A stretch of 64,000 nucleotides of DNA, from contig JANQPO010000016.1 of assembly GCA_028289445.1 (NCBI GenBank), positions 1 to 64,000 on the forward strand. Direction: 5' to 3'. This document shows, one piece after another, positions 16,941-25,069 of the stretch (positions are counted from its first letter, which is position 1; the number at the start of each line of letters is the position of its first letter). This DNA comes from Tepidamorphaceae bacterium. GTDB taxonomy: Bacteria; Pseudomonadota; Alphaproteobacteria; Rhizobiales; JAKSCL01. Below the pieces are notes generated by a model. It did no database searches. It worked only from the letters and a program-made list of their open reading frames with translations, and had not been told where the DNA came from. The translations under genes and the position numbers were made by a program.

Positions 16941-17527
16941 CAGGCTTTCCAGATCATGCGGACCAGCCGCGCGGAGCGCAGTTCGTCGGGCGGCGGCAAC
17001 TGGCCGGAAGGCCCGAGATAAAGTTCCGGCGCAAAGACATAGCGGATGCGGCTGTCCGACCGGCCGCAGATCGCAAAACCGGTCCAGGGGCCGGTTCCCG
17101 CCTCGCAGGTCATCCGCCGCCCGCCGGCCTCCTCGAATGTCATGCCGATCCGCTCACCGCGCGGACCGGCCGCCGCCGGCCCGACCACCTGGATGCTGGC
17201 AATGTGCTGACGGTCCGGCGCCGCCTCGACTTGGAACGCCTGAAAGCCCTCCGAATCGAAACCGGTCAGGAGATTGGTGACCTGGCCGTCCGCCATCGTC
17301 TGCACCGTGTCGAAACGAAAGCTCGGAAACATCTGCTGCAGCGCCGATGGCGAATAGAGCGTGTCGGCCGTGATCGGTCCCGCCGCCGTTTCCGACAGCG
17401 AAAACGCCGGCTTCGACGACGCAAAGGACGACGCCGACCCGGTCTCAGTCACCCGGTCGCTGGCACACCCAGACGCAACGCTTACGGCGGCCAATCCGAT
17501 GATGGCCGCGACAAAACCTGGCTTCAT
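16940..17527 (-). CDS. Putative lipoprotein, DUF1131/YfeY-like
   Basis: A 195-residue predicted lipoprotein: hydrophobic leader with lipobox ASGC at residues 18-21. The body ([46 protein letters not shown]) resembles the RpoE-regulated lipoprotein family of E. coli YfeY as I recall it. The last third contains a C-x(n)-C pair ([16 protein letters not shown]) that may form a disulfide. It is the middle gene of a three-gene set with YbjQ upstream (4-bp overlap) and the DUF3298 protein downstream. Confidence 0.65.
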   Translation of the reverse strand: MKPGFVAAIIGLAAVSVASGCASDRVTETGSASSFASSKPAFSLSETAAGPITADTLYSPSALQQMFPSFRFDTVQTMADGQVTNLLTGFDSEGFQAFQVEAAPDRQHIASIQVVGPAAAGPRGERIGMTFEEAGGRRMTCEAGTGPWTGFAICGRSDSRIRYVFAPELYLGPSGQLPPPDELRSARLVRMIWKA

Positions 17528-17847
17528 CGGCTGACGACCACCGCGGTGCCGGACGCGCTGACCATGAGCATGGAGCCGGAACTGCCGAGCGATTCATAGT
17601 CGATATCGACGCCGATAATGGCGTTGGCCCCGATGCTCCGGGCCTTGGCCTCCATCTCCTCCAGGGCGATTTCGCGCGCCTCTTGGAGCGACTTCTCATA
17701 GCCCGCCGAACGGCCGCCGACGATGTCGCGAATGCCGGCGAACAGGTCGCGAAAGACGTTGGCACCCAAAATGGCCTCGCCGCAGACGATCCCCTTGTAT
17801 TCGGTGGTCGTGGTGCCCGAAATCTCGTGGCTGGTGGTGACGATCAT
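17524..17847 (-). CDS. YbjQ family protein (UPF0145)
   Basis: A 107-residue protein of the YbjQ family, small proteins forming pentameric rings. Motifs [50 protein letters not shown] and [16 protein letters not shown] are characteristic. The length is normal. Function is unknown; linkage to two envelope proteins is notable. Confidence 0.88.
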   Translation of the reverse strand: MIVTTSHEISGTTTTEYKGIVCGEAILGANVFRDLFAGIRDIVGGRSAGYEKSLQEAREIALEEMEAKARSIGANAIIGVDIDYESLGSSGSMLMVSASGTAVVVSR

Positions 17848-18144
17848 ACGCTTTCCCTGGTGTGGCGACGGAACGAGCGGGCACCTTAATCACGGGGCAC
17901 CCGCAACGTGGAGTCGCGATTGCGTTATGGGTCGAAAAAAGCCGGCCTGATGCCCGATTTTAACATTAACAAAGTATTTCCACATTCGATCTACCGAGCG
18001 GCCTTGACCCATGCCGACCACTTAGCACAATCAAGGTACGGCAGGAGTGTGACCCACATCACGCCAAGTCCGATTGAATCACACTATCTGGTTAGGCGTA
18101 GTGACCCGGCGCTGGGGCCGGGCCCGATTTGAAAGGACCGAACC

Positions 18145-18465
18145 ATGGCATCCCGTAAGACGTTCTCCGCTGCTTTGGCCTTCGGTCTGATCGCCTCCAC
18201 CGCCGCGCTGGCCGGCTCGCTGCCGAGCGTCAAACAGATCGGCTGCTGGAACAAGGTCGTGGTGAGCTGCGAGCGCACCACCGATGTCGATCAACGGGCC
18301 GTGTGCCAGTTCACCGGCTTTTCCGCCTGCAACAAGGCGATCGAATACGACGAGAGCGTTTCGATTGAGCGCATCCGCGAGGCGCTGCCTTCGGTCACGT
18401 CGACCCGCATCATCGTCAAACAATCGTCGGCGCAGGACCTGACCCAGGCGGCTGAGATTCAGTAG
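18145..18465 (+). CDS. Small secreted protein of unknown function
   Basis: 106 residues with a signal peptide (MASRKTFSAALAFGLIASTAALA). The mature part contains four cysteines (GCWNKVVVSC, AVCQF, SACNK) that could form two disulfides. AAAGGA lies at proper distance upstream of the ATG. A possible promoter (TTGACC at 18003, then CACAAT) lies upstream. I do not recognise the family. Confidence 0.6.
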   Translation: MASRKTFSAALAFGLIASTAALAGSLPSVKQIGCWNKVVVSCERTTDVDQRAVCQFTGFSACNKAIEYDESVSIERIREALPSVTSTRIIVKQSSAQDLTQAAEIQ

Positions 18466-18683
18466 GGGTGGGTTGAAGAGCGGCAGGCCAACAGTTCGCC
18501 GATCAGCGATCTAATCAAACTACTTAGCGCACAAATCTGGAGTGCGCAGGCTACACTACCGGCGAGTGTCTCAGCAACGATCGCTCTCTACTTCCGCGTT
18601 TGATTTAATTCCGACAGTGTATTCGGCGTGTGATGTATGGCATCATCGCGACGTTTTCTGTTCTGGAGCTATCGTGAACATTC

Positions 18684-19223
18684 ATGACAGATGACGAATA
18701 CCATCAAGCAATTTCTGATGCGATGGATGAGCACGCGAAGCTCATCGGAAATGTATCTGTAACCTGGAACTTGGCTCAGTCCCTTGTCTTTGCAATCTTT
18801 GGACAGCTTTCTGGGTTGCCGTTTGAGAAAGCGCAGGCCGTCTTCTTCGCGCTCAAAACCGACTTTGCGCAACGTGACATTACGATCGCTGTTGTTGATG
18901 TGGAACTCAGCGAGCACCCTGAACTTTGCGACAAAATCAAAGCTCCAATTCATCGGCTTACCCAGCTTACCAATGAAAGAAATGCGGCAATTCATACTAT
19001 ATGGCGCCTTGCCGATGGTGAGGCAAAGGTTGTTCCGCAACTGCTCGTCAAGCATCCGCCCGCGTTGGATGTCGACGACCCAGCGGGTCAAATGGCTAGA
19101 TTGGAACAAAAGCTGACTAGCACGAATGATGCGCTCATCGAGGCTATCATGCAGGCAGCTCATTACACCGCGTCGCGCGATGGCCAAGATCCTGACAATG
19201 CGGGCAAGAAAGAAGAAGCATAG
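18684..19223 (+). CDS. Hypothetical protein with HEPN-like RN-x3-H motif
   Basis: A 179-residue, mostly alpha-helical soluble protein with lower GC than its neighbours. The pattern is a Trp-containing first helix (VTWNLAQSLVFAIFGQLSG), a second helix with 'FFALKT', and a later helix ending in LTNERNAAIHTIW. The RNAAIH segment fits the R-x4-6-H signature of HEPN-fold RNases and related proteins of accessory loci. No partner antitoxin gene is obvious. The ribosome site is weak. It sits immediately upstream of the GTA cluster but is not known from GTA clusters. Confidence 0.55.
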   Translation: MTDDEYHQAISDAMDEHAKLIGNVSVTWNLAQSLVFAIFGQLSGLPFEKAQAVFFALKTDFAQRDITIAVVDVELSEHPELCDKIKAPIHRLTQLTNERNAAIHTIWRLADGEAKVVPQLLVKHPPALDVDDPAGQMARLEQKLTSTNDALIEAIMQAAHYTASRDGQDPDNAGKKEEA

Positions 19224-19337
19224 CATTCTTGCCGAAAATGCACCCGTGCTGAGCACGACCCCTCAAATCGTCCCCGCTTTTGATTCTAAGCTGTGTATCT
19301 TTCGACTTTTTTGCTTAGAGATATAGGAAAAAATTCC

Positions 19338-19366
19338 TTGACAGCGTCACGCTGATCCGGTATCAC
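19338..19366 (+). promoter_or_regulatory. Sigma70-like promoter of the GTA cluster
   Basis: A perfect -35 box TTGACA (19338-19343), a 17-bp spacer and a -10 box TATCAC (19361-19366, 4 of 6 matches) lie 88 bp upstream of the small terminase ATG. It is the best promoter match in the region and faces the cluster. Confidence 0.6.
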
Positions 19367-19383
19367 TCAGGCATCATCCGACA

Positions 19384-19435
19384 GTTGCGGCCGCGGCGGC
19401 CTCTCTAAACGAGAGGCGGCAACGGCCTTTTCTTT
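19384..19435 (+). terminator. Leader hairpin with T-rich tail (possible attenuator)
   Basis: A 7-bp stem GCCTCTC / GAGAGGC with loop TAAAC is extended by outer arms GTTGC / GCAAC and followed by TTTTCTTT (19428-19435). It lies between the predicted GTA transcription start and the first gene. Its form is that of an intrinsic terminator, so it may act as an attenuator, or end transcripts from the upstream orphan gene. Confidence 0.5.
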
Positions 19436-19453
19436 GTCTGCTAGCGAGGGCCG

Positions 19454-19918
19454 ATGGCGCCAGACCGGGACCGGACGATTGACTGGCCGGCGATCAAGGC
19501 GGCCTACGCCGTCAACGACATGACGGTCGACGATATCTGCACCACGTTTGGCGTGTCGCGCAGCGGACTTTATCAGCGCGCGCGGGCCGAAGGCTGGAAG
19601 CGTCGGATCAAGCGGCCCAACACGGACCGCAACGGCCGCAGCCGCATCGCCCGTCTTTATGCGGCCCTCGACAAACAGGTCGCCGACGTCGAGCGCCGCC
19701 TGGCGAAGGCGCAAGGCGAGGGCAACGGTTCCAAGGCCGGCGACCGCGAGCGCGACGCCCGCACCCTGGCGACTCTCGCCCGCACGCTTGAAAAGCTCAA
19801 CGCCATGACGCCCGAGGTCGATCAGGAGGACGATGAAAGCCCGCCCGAAGACATCGAAGAGTTCCGCCGCGAGCTTTCGCGCCGACTTGCTGAACTACGG
19901 CGACAGGGCGGCGATTGA
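19454..19918 (+). CDS. GTA small terminase subunit (orfg1-like, TerS)
   Basis: 154 residues. The N-terminus is a helix-turn-helix that binds packaging substrate DNA (IDWPAIKAAYAVNDMTVDDICTTFGVSRSGLYQRARAEGWKRR). A charged coiled-coil stretch follows (LYAALDKQVADVERRLAKAQGEG), as expected of the oligomerising core. It overlaps the large terminase gene by 86 bases. GAGGG lies before the ATG. In RcGTA this subunit has lost sequence-specific DNA recognition, in keeping with random packaging; whether that holds here cannot be read from the sequence. Confidence 0.8.
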   Translation: MAPDRDRTIDWPAIKAAYAVNDMTVDDICTTFGVSRSGLYQRARAEGWKRRIKRPNTDRNGRSRIARLYAALDKQVADVERRLAKAQGEGNGSKAGDRERDARTLATLARTLEKLNAMTPEVDQEDDESPPEDIEEFRRELSRRLAELRRQGGD

Positions 19919-21197
19919 CCTTCTTGCGTCGCTTTCACCGGGCGAGCGGGCGGCGCTTTTCGCCGACTGGCCGATCTGGGCGCGGGCGGAGCAGATGCCG
20001 CCGGACGGTGACTGGACGACCTGGGTCTTTCTGGGCGGCCGGGGTGCCGGCAAGACGCGGGCCGGTGCCGAATGGGTGCGCGGCATGGCGCTGGGCCTGC
20101 CGCCTTTCGCAGATCGGCCCTGTGAGCGGATCGCCCTGGTCGGCGAGACCTATTTGGATGTGCGCGAGGTGATGGTGGAGGGGGTGTCGGGCCTCATGGC
20201 CATTCACCCGGACCACCAAAGGCCGGACTTCCAGGTCAGCCGGCGGCGTGTCGTCTGGCCGAACGGCGCGGTGGCGCAACTGTTTTCGTCGGAGGACCCG
20301 GAAGGGCTGCGCGGCCCGCAATTCGACGCCGCATGGTGTGACGAATTTTCGAAATGGCGGCGGCTCGACGAGACCTGGGACATGCTGCAATTCGGTCTAC
20401 GGCTGGGGCCGATGCCGCGCCAATGCGTGACGGCGACGCCGCGCCCGGTGCCGCTTTTGCGCCGGCTTTTGGACGACCCCAACACGGTCGTCACCCACGC
20501 GACGACACGAGAAAACGCCGCCAATCTGTCGCCGGCGTTTTTGGATACGGTGGTGAAGCGCTATGCCGGCACCAGGCTCGGCCGTCAGGAATTGGATGGC
20601 GAGCTGATCTCGGATCGCTCCGATGCGCTGTGGCGCCGCGACGCGCTCGACCGCCAGCGCTGGACCGGATCGCTGCCGGACTTGCGGCGCGTGGTCGTGG
20701 CGGTCGATCCGCCGGCCACATCGTCCGCGACGGCCGACGCGTGCGGGATCGTGTCCGCCGGGGCCGACGGTGCGGGGCGCTATTTCGTGCTCGACGACAA
20801 GTCGCTGTCCGGCGCCACGCCAGCCGCCTGGGCCGAGCGCGCGATCGCGCTCTTTCGCTGGCGCAAGGCCGACACGATCGTCGCCGAGGTCAACCAGGGC
20901 GGCGATATGGTGACGGCGGTGCTGCGCCAGGTCGACGAGACCGTGCCGGTCGACACCGTGCGGGCGACAAGAGGCAAATGGCTGCGGGCCGAACCGATTG
21001 CCGCGCTCTATGAGCAGGGCCGGGTGTTTCACGCCCGCACTTTCGCCGCGCTTGAAGACGAGATGTGCGATTTCGGACCGGACGGTCTGTCCGGCGGGCG
21101 CAGCCCCGACCGGCTCGATGCGCTGGTCTGGGCGCTGACCGCGCTTGCCGGGCCGGGCCTGGCGACGCCGCGCGTGCGAGGGCTTGCCAGTTCTTGA
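19833..21197 (+). CDS. GTA large terminase subunit (orfg2, TerL)
   Basis: 454 residues, the motor that packages DNA into heads. The N-terminal ATPase has Walker A GGRGAGKTRAGAEW and a Walker B-like AAWCDEFSKW. The C-terminal RNase H-like nuclease begins VVVAVDPPATSSATADACGI, with further acidic residues (AEVNQGGDM, RLDALVWALT). The ATG at 19833 has AGGAGGA upstream, which supports the long overlap with terS. The stop is followed at once by a palindromic repeat element that separates it from the portal gene. Confidence 0.93.
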   Translation: MKARPKTSKSSAASFRADLLNYGDRAAIDLLASLSPGERAALFADWPIWARAEQMPPDGDWTTWVFLGGRGAGKTRAGAEWVRGMALGLPPFADRPCERIALVGETYLDVREVMVEGVSGLMAIHPDHQRPDFQVSRRRVVWPNGAVAQLFSSEDPEGLRGPQFDAAWCDEFSKWRRLDETWDMLQFGLRLGPMPRQCVTATPRPVPLLRRLLDDPNTVVTHATTRENAANLSPAFLDTVVKRYAGTRLGRQELDGELISDRSDALWRRDALDRQRWTGSLPDLRRVVVAVDPPATSSATADACGIVSAGADGAGRYFVLDDKSLSGATPAAWAERAIALFRWRKADTIVAEVNQGGDMVTAVLRQVDETVPVDTVRATRGKWLRAEPIAALYEQGRVFHARTFAALEDEMCDFGPDGLSGGRSPDRLDALVWALTALAGPGLATPRVRGLASS

Positions 21198-21402
21198 AGC
21201 GGAATGAGTTCAGGTGGAATCATTCCCCTCTCTCGTCGTCCCGGGCGCGGTGCAGCGTCATGACGGTGCACCGCGCCCGGGATCGCATTGTCAACAACGC
21301 AAGTGCCAGACATCGGACGATCCCGGATCAGCACAGCGGCATTTCATGCCGCAGCGCGTCCGGGATGACGCGTGAGGTGAGCGTACCTAATCTCATTCCG
21401 CT
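21198..21402. repeat. MITE-like palindromic element inside the GTA operon
   Basis: It starts on the base after the terL stop. Terminal inverted repeats AGCGGAATGAG / CTCATTCCGCT (21198-21208 / 21392-21402) enclose a perfect 15-bp stem (21240-21254 / 21267-21281) and a two-part hairpin (ATCCCGGA / TCCGGGAT outside GCGGCAT / ATGCCGC, 21320-21366). The style matches dispersed 'CCCGGGAT...' repeats of alphaproteobacteria. The 232-bp gap holds no gene. Confidence 0.75.
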
Positions 21403-21435
21403 CTAGGCGGCATTGGCCGCAACCAGGAGATGTTC

Positions 21436-22683
21436 ATGCCAGACTTGACGCCCCGGACGGCTACCGGGCCGGGCGGCGCCTTTCGACGTTTCGCCCGCCG
21501 CGCCATGCCGGGCCGGACGGAGACGAAATCGGTGCTGACCACGCTGATGAAGCTGACCGGCTTCGCGGATCCGGAGTGGACGGCGCGAAGCTATCCAGCG
21601 TTGGCGCGGGCGGGCTTTCAGCGCAATCCGGTGGTCTATCGCTCTGTCCGGATGATCGCCGAGGCCGCCGCGGCGATGGTCTGGCAAGCGGAGGTCGACG
21701 GCGAGCCGGTCGCCGATCATCCGGTTCTGGCGCTCTTGAACGCCCCAAACGACTGCCAGTCGGGCGCGGAGTTCTTCGAGGCCGTCTTCGGGTATCTGCT
21801 GGTGTCGGGCAATGCCTACATCCGTGCCGGCACGTTCGACGGAACGGTCCGCGATTTGATGGCGCTGAGGCCGGATCGGCTGAGCATCGTCGCCGGACCG
21901 GACGGCTGGCCGGTGGCCTATGAGTACGCGGTCGACGGCGCGACGACGACCTATCCGGTCGAGCCGCCGGGCGTGTTGTCGCCGGTGCTCCATTTGAAGC
22001 TCTTTCATCCGACCGATGATCACTACGGCATGAGCCCGCTGCAGGCCGCGCAGGTGGCGCTCGACATCCACAATGCGTCGGGCGCTTGGAGCAAGGCGCT
22101 CCTCGATAACGCGGCCCGACCCTCCGGCGCCCTGGTCTACGCGGCCGAGCGCGGCAACCTGACGGAAGAACAGTTCGCCCGGCTGAAGGAAGAGTTGGAG
22201 GCCAACTTCCAGGGCGCGGATAACGCCGGCCGGCCGTTGCTGCTGGAAGGCGGGCTCGACTGGAAAGCGATGAGCTATTCGCCGCGCGATTTGGATTTCG
22301 TCGACTCCAAGAACGCCGCCAGCCGCGAGATCGCGCTCGCCTTCGGTGTGCCGCCCATGCTGCTCGGCATTCCAGGCGACAACACCTACGCCAACTACAA
22401 GGAAGCAAGCCGCGCCTTCTACCGCCAGACCGTGCTGCCCTTGGTACGCAAGACGGCCAGCGCGCTGACCGACTGGCTGGCGCCGGCCTTCGATCCGCCG
22501 GCGACGATTAGCGTTGATCTGAATCAGGTCGAGGCACTGACACCGGAACGCGACGCCGTGTGGAACCGGGTGATGAACGCCGAAGTCCTGACGGCCAACG
22601 AGAAGCGCAAGGCGGTTGGCTATCCGCCGATGGAAGGCGGCGACGACCGCCCCAACCCGGTTCGTCCCAACGGGAATGAATGA
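21436..22683 (+). CDS. GTA portal protein (orfg3, HK97 family)
   Basis: 415 residues forming the dodecameric portal through which DNA enters the head. Recognisable stretches are NPVVYRSVRMIAEAAAAMVW, HPVLALLNAPND, FGYLLVSGNAYIR, YGMSPLQAAQVALDIHNASGAWSKALLDN and the C-terminal GDNTYANYKEASRAFYRQTVLPL, all typical of HK97-type portals. AGGAG lies 7 nt before the second of two ATGs (21436), which I use. The last bases overlap the small orfg3.5. Confidence 0.92.
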   Translation: MPDLTPRTATGPGGAFRRFARRAMPGRTETKSVLTTLMKLTGFADPEWTARSYPALARAGFQRNPVVYRSVRMIAEAAAAMVWQAEVDGEPVADHPVLALLNAPNDCQSGAEFFEAVFGYLLVSGNAYIRAGTFDGTVRDLMALRPDRLSIVAGPDGWPVAYEYAVDGATTTYPVEPPGVLSPVLHLKLFHPTDDHYGMSPLQAAQVALDIHNASGAWSKALLDNAARPSGALVYAAERGNLTEEQFARLKEELEANFQGADNAGRPLLLEGGLDWKAMSYSPRDLDFVDSKNAASREIALAFGVPPMLLGIPGDNTYANYKEASRAFYRQTVLPLVRKTASALTDWLAPAFDPPATISVDLNQVEALTPERDAVWNRVMNAEVLTANEKRKAVGYPPMEGGDDRPNPVRPNGNE

Positions 22684-22876
22684 GATCGCGCGCGTGTTCG
22701 CGGAGCGTGGCGACCTGGCGCATCTGGCTCTGTTTCTGTGGGCCAGCAGCGCCTCGGGTCTCTTGATCTGGGTCCTGCGCGAACTTGCCGCCTCGAACCG
22801 ACGCTTCAACGATTTCGTCGCCGAAATCGCCCGTATCAATAAGGTGCTGAGCCTCCATGACGACGGACATTCTTGA
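22676..22876 (+). CDS. GTA orfg3.5-like small membrane protein
   Basis: 66 residues with one membrane segment (LAHLALFLWASSASGLLIWVL) and a charged C-terminal helix. Its ATG overlaps the portal stop (ATGAATGA), and a small gene occupies this same position in RcGTA. The track start lies 20 codons too far upstream inside the portal gene. Its role in particle assembly is not established. Confidence 0.7.
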   Translation: MNEIARVFAERGDLAHLALFLWASSASGLLIWVLRELAASNRRFNDFVAEIARINKVLSLHDDGHS

Positions 22877-23000
22877 CCTTTTGCGCCGCAAGCCATGGCG
22901 CCGCCCCGATCACCGCGTGGTGTTCGCGAGTTTCGCCGGCGCACTGGGCGCCTTGATCGCACCTCCGGCGCACCCGCCGCGTATTCACAGTCTGCCGTGA
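22857..23000 (+). CDS. Possible 47-residue GTA-embedded small protein
   Basis: An ORF too short for the track: starts ATGACGACGGAC, overlaps orfg3.5 by 20 bases, ends TGA 9 bases before the protease ATG. The product begins MTTDILDLLRRKPWRRPDHR and continues with a short apolar stretch VVFASFAGALGALIAPP. It fills the gap exactly and keeps the head-to-tail gene packing. Small membrane proteins occur at this position in other alphaproteobacterial GTA clusters, as I recall, but homology cannot be shown here. Confidence 0.45.
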   Translation: MTTDILDLLRRKPWRRPDHRVVFASFAGALGALIAPPAHPPRIHSLP

Positions 23001-23008
23001 GGGCTAAG

Positions 23009-23689
23009 ATGCCGCTAGATGCACGCACCGCGCCGCCGGAACGCAAATTCGCTCCGGCGCGGATCTCCACTGTCGACGCCGATGGCACATTCGAAGGGTA
23101 TGCGAGCCTGTTCGGCCGCGCTGATCTCTCCGGCGACGTCGTTTTGCCAGGCGCGTTCGCCCAAAGCATCGAAGCGCGCGGCGCCGCCGGTATTCGCATG
23201 CTGTGGCAGCACGATCCCGACGAACCGATCGGCACATGGATCGAGATCCGTGAGGACGCCGAAGGCCTTTACGTGCGCGGTCAACTGACGACGGAAGTCG
23301 TCCGGGCGCGCGAAGTGCTTGGCCTGATGCGCGACGGCGCGATCGACGGCTTGTCGATCGGCTACCGGACCGTGGAAGCGCGAAAGGATGCCCGGTCCGG
23401 AACGCGCAAGTTGATCAAGGTCGACCTGTGGGAGATCTCGGTCGTCACATTCCCAATGCTGCCGGAGGCGCGCATCCGCTCGGTCAAGGGGGGAACCCTG
23501 CCGAGCGAACGCACCTTCGAGCGATGGCTCCGGTGGGATGCCGGGCTATCGCGCTCGCAGGCGCGCCTGGTGATTGCCAAAGGCTACCGAGCGCTTTCCG
23601 TCACGCGGGACGCTGGCGGGCTCGAACCGGCCGAGGCGAAGGCGCTGCTGCGCCGGATCGCTCGCGCCAAACGCCTGATCGAACCCTGA
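23009..23689 (+). CDS. GTA prohead protease (orfg4, HK97 family)
   Basis: 226 residues. Serine protease of the U35/herpes-assemblin fold that trims capsid proteins. The sequence shows EGYASLFGRADLSGDVVLPGAF, then MLWQHDPDEPIGTW with the catalytic histidine, then DGLSIGYRTV with the catalytic serine, and LWEISVVTFPMLPEARI. The ATG at 23009 is chosen with GAGGG upstream; the track extends it upstream across another ORF. A ~60-residue C-terminal tail (RWLRWDAGLSRSQARLVIAKGY) is typical of GTA and related proteases. Confidence 0.9.
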   Translation: MPLDARTAPPERKFAPARISTVDADGTFEGYASLFGRADLSGDVVLPGAFAQSIEARGAAGIRMLWQHDPDEPIGTWIEIREDAEGLYVRGQLTTEVVRAREVLGLMRDGAIDGLSIGYRTVEARKDARSGTRKLIKVDLWEISVVTFPMLPEARIRSVKGGTLPSERTFERWLRWDAGLSRSQARLVIAKGYRALSVTRDAGGLEPAEAKALLRRIARAKRLIEP

Positions 23690-23704
23690 TAGACGAGGAC
23701 ACTC

Positions 23705-24952
23705 ATGCCCATGACAGCGGAACCGGCGGCGACGCCGACAAGCCTGGAGGTCGTCGAAGCCTTCGACGAATTCATGCGATCGTTCGAGGCTTTCAAGGAA
23801 GCCAACGACGAACGCTTGGCGCAATTGGAGGAACAGGTCGGCACTGATACGGTGACGGAAGAAAAGGTGCGCCGGATCAACCGAGCGCTCGACGACCAGA
23901 AACGCACGCTCGACCATCTGTTGACGAAGGGTTTGCGCCCGCAGATCGGCGAGCGAGCGAGCGGATTGTCGGGCGCCGACCGGGAGCACAAGGCGGCCTT
24001 CGACGCCTATATGCGGCGCGGCGATCAAAGCCGGATCGTCCGGCTGGAGGAAAAGGCACTGTCCGCCGGCTCCGGTCCCGATGGCGGTTATTTGGTGCCG
24101 CAACCGACCGAAACGGAGATCATGCGCCGGCTCGCCGATGTCTCGCCGATCCGTGCAATCGCGGGCGTTCGCCAGATGACGTCGTCGGTCTACAAAAAGC
24201 CGTTCACGACGACAGGTCCGGCGACCGGTTGGGTTGGCGAAACGGCGGCTCGGACGGAAACGACCTCGCAGGTCCTCGACGAGCTGAGCTTTCCGGCGAT
24301 GGAGCTCTATGCCATGCCGGCAGCGACACAGACCCTGCTCGATGACGCCGCTGTCGACATGGATGCCTGGATCGCCGAAGAGGTAATGGTGGCGTTCGGC
24401 GAACAGGAATCGACAGCCTTCGTCACCGGCGACGGCGTCAACAAACCGACCGGTTTCCTCAACTATGCCAACGTCGCCGAGAATAGCTGGAGCTGGGGCA
24501 ATATCGGCTACGTCGCGACCGGTACGGACGGCGCCTTCGATGCCACCGATCCGGGCGATGTCCTGATGGACGCCATCTTCGCGGTGCGGGCCGGCTATCG
24601 ACAGAACGCGCACTGGGTCATGAACCGTCAGACCCAGGCCGAGATCCGCAAGATCAAGGATGCCGACGGCAACTATCTTTGGCAGCCGGCAGTCTCGTCC
24701 GATGCCGCGGCGACGCTCCTGAACGCGCCGATCGCGGAGTCGGAAGACATGCCCGACATTGGGTCGAACGCCTATGCCATCGCCTTTGGCGATTTCGGGC
24801 GCGGCTATCTGGTCGTCGACCGGATCGGGGTCCGTGTGTTGCGCGATCCGTTCTCATCGAAGCCTTACGTGCTGTTCTACACGACCAAGCGTGTGGGCGG
24901 CGGCGTTCAAGACTTCAACGCCATCAAGCTGGTGAAGTTCGGCGTTTCCTAA
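23705..24952 (+). CDS. GTA major capsid protein (orfg5, HK97 fold)
   Basis: 415 residues. The N-terminal ~100 residues are a charged coiled-coil scaffold (delta) domain (DEFMRSFEAFKEANDERLAQLEEQV) removed by the protease. The mature shell protein would start near the DREHKAAFDAYMRRGD / ALSAGSGPDGGYLVPQ region and continues through the HK97 core (WVGETAARTETT, ELYAMPAATQTLLDDAAVDMDAWIAEEV, GDGVNKPTGFLNY). GAGGA supports the ATG at 23705. A strong hairpin follows the gene. Confidence 0.93.
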   Translation: MPMTAEPAATPTSLEVVEAFDEFMRSFEAFKEANDERLAQLEEQVGTDTVTEEKVRRINRALDDQKRTLDHLLTKGLRPQIGERASGLSGADREHKAAFDAYMRRGDQSRIVRLEEKALSAGSGPDGGYLVPQPTETEIMRRLADVSPIRAIAGVRQMTSSVYKKPFTTTGPATGWVGETAARTETTSQVLDELSFPAMELYAMPAATQTLLDDAAVDMDAWIAEEVMVAFGEQESTAFVTGDGVNKPTGFLNYANVAENSWSWGNIGYVATGTDGAFDATDPGDVLMDAIFAVRAGYRQNAHWVMNRQTQAEIRKIKDADGNYLWQPAVSSDAAATLLNAPIAESEDMPDIGSNAYAIAFGDFGRGYLVVDRIGVRVLRDPFSSKPYVLFYTTKRVGGGVQDFNAIKLVKFGVS

Positions 24953-25002
24953 TCGCCCGCTTGATCCGAACCGCGCGGCACCCCTTTCGCGCGGAACTCG
25001 GC

Positions 25003-25033
25003 GCGCCGCCGGTGTCCTCCCCACCGGCGGCGC
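25003..25033 (+). promoter_or_regulatory. Hairpin downstream of the GTA capsid gene
   Basis: A perfect 12-bp stem (GCGCCGCCGGTG / CACCGGCGGCGC) with a 7-nt loop in the 117-bp gap between orfg5 and orfg6. There is no T-run. It may stabilise the capsid mRNA relative to the downstream message. The gap is the only one of any size in the cluster apart from the repeat after terL. Confidence 0.5.
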
Positions 25034-25069
25034 TCACTCCCCAACGATTGCTCCACAGGACGGGCCATT

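Noticed and set aside
21403-23235. 610-codon minus-strand ORF
   Set aside because: It lies opposite the portal and protease genes. GC-rich DNA keeps antisense frames open; the product is Arg-rich with no domain pattern.
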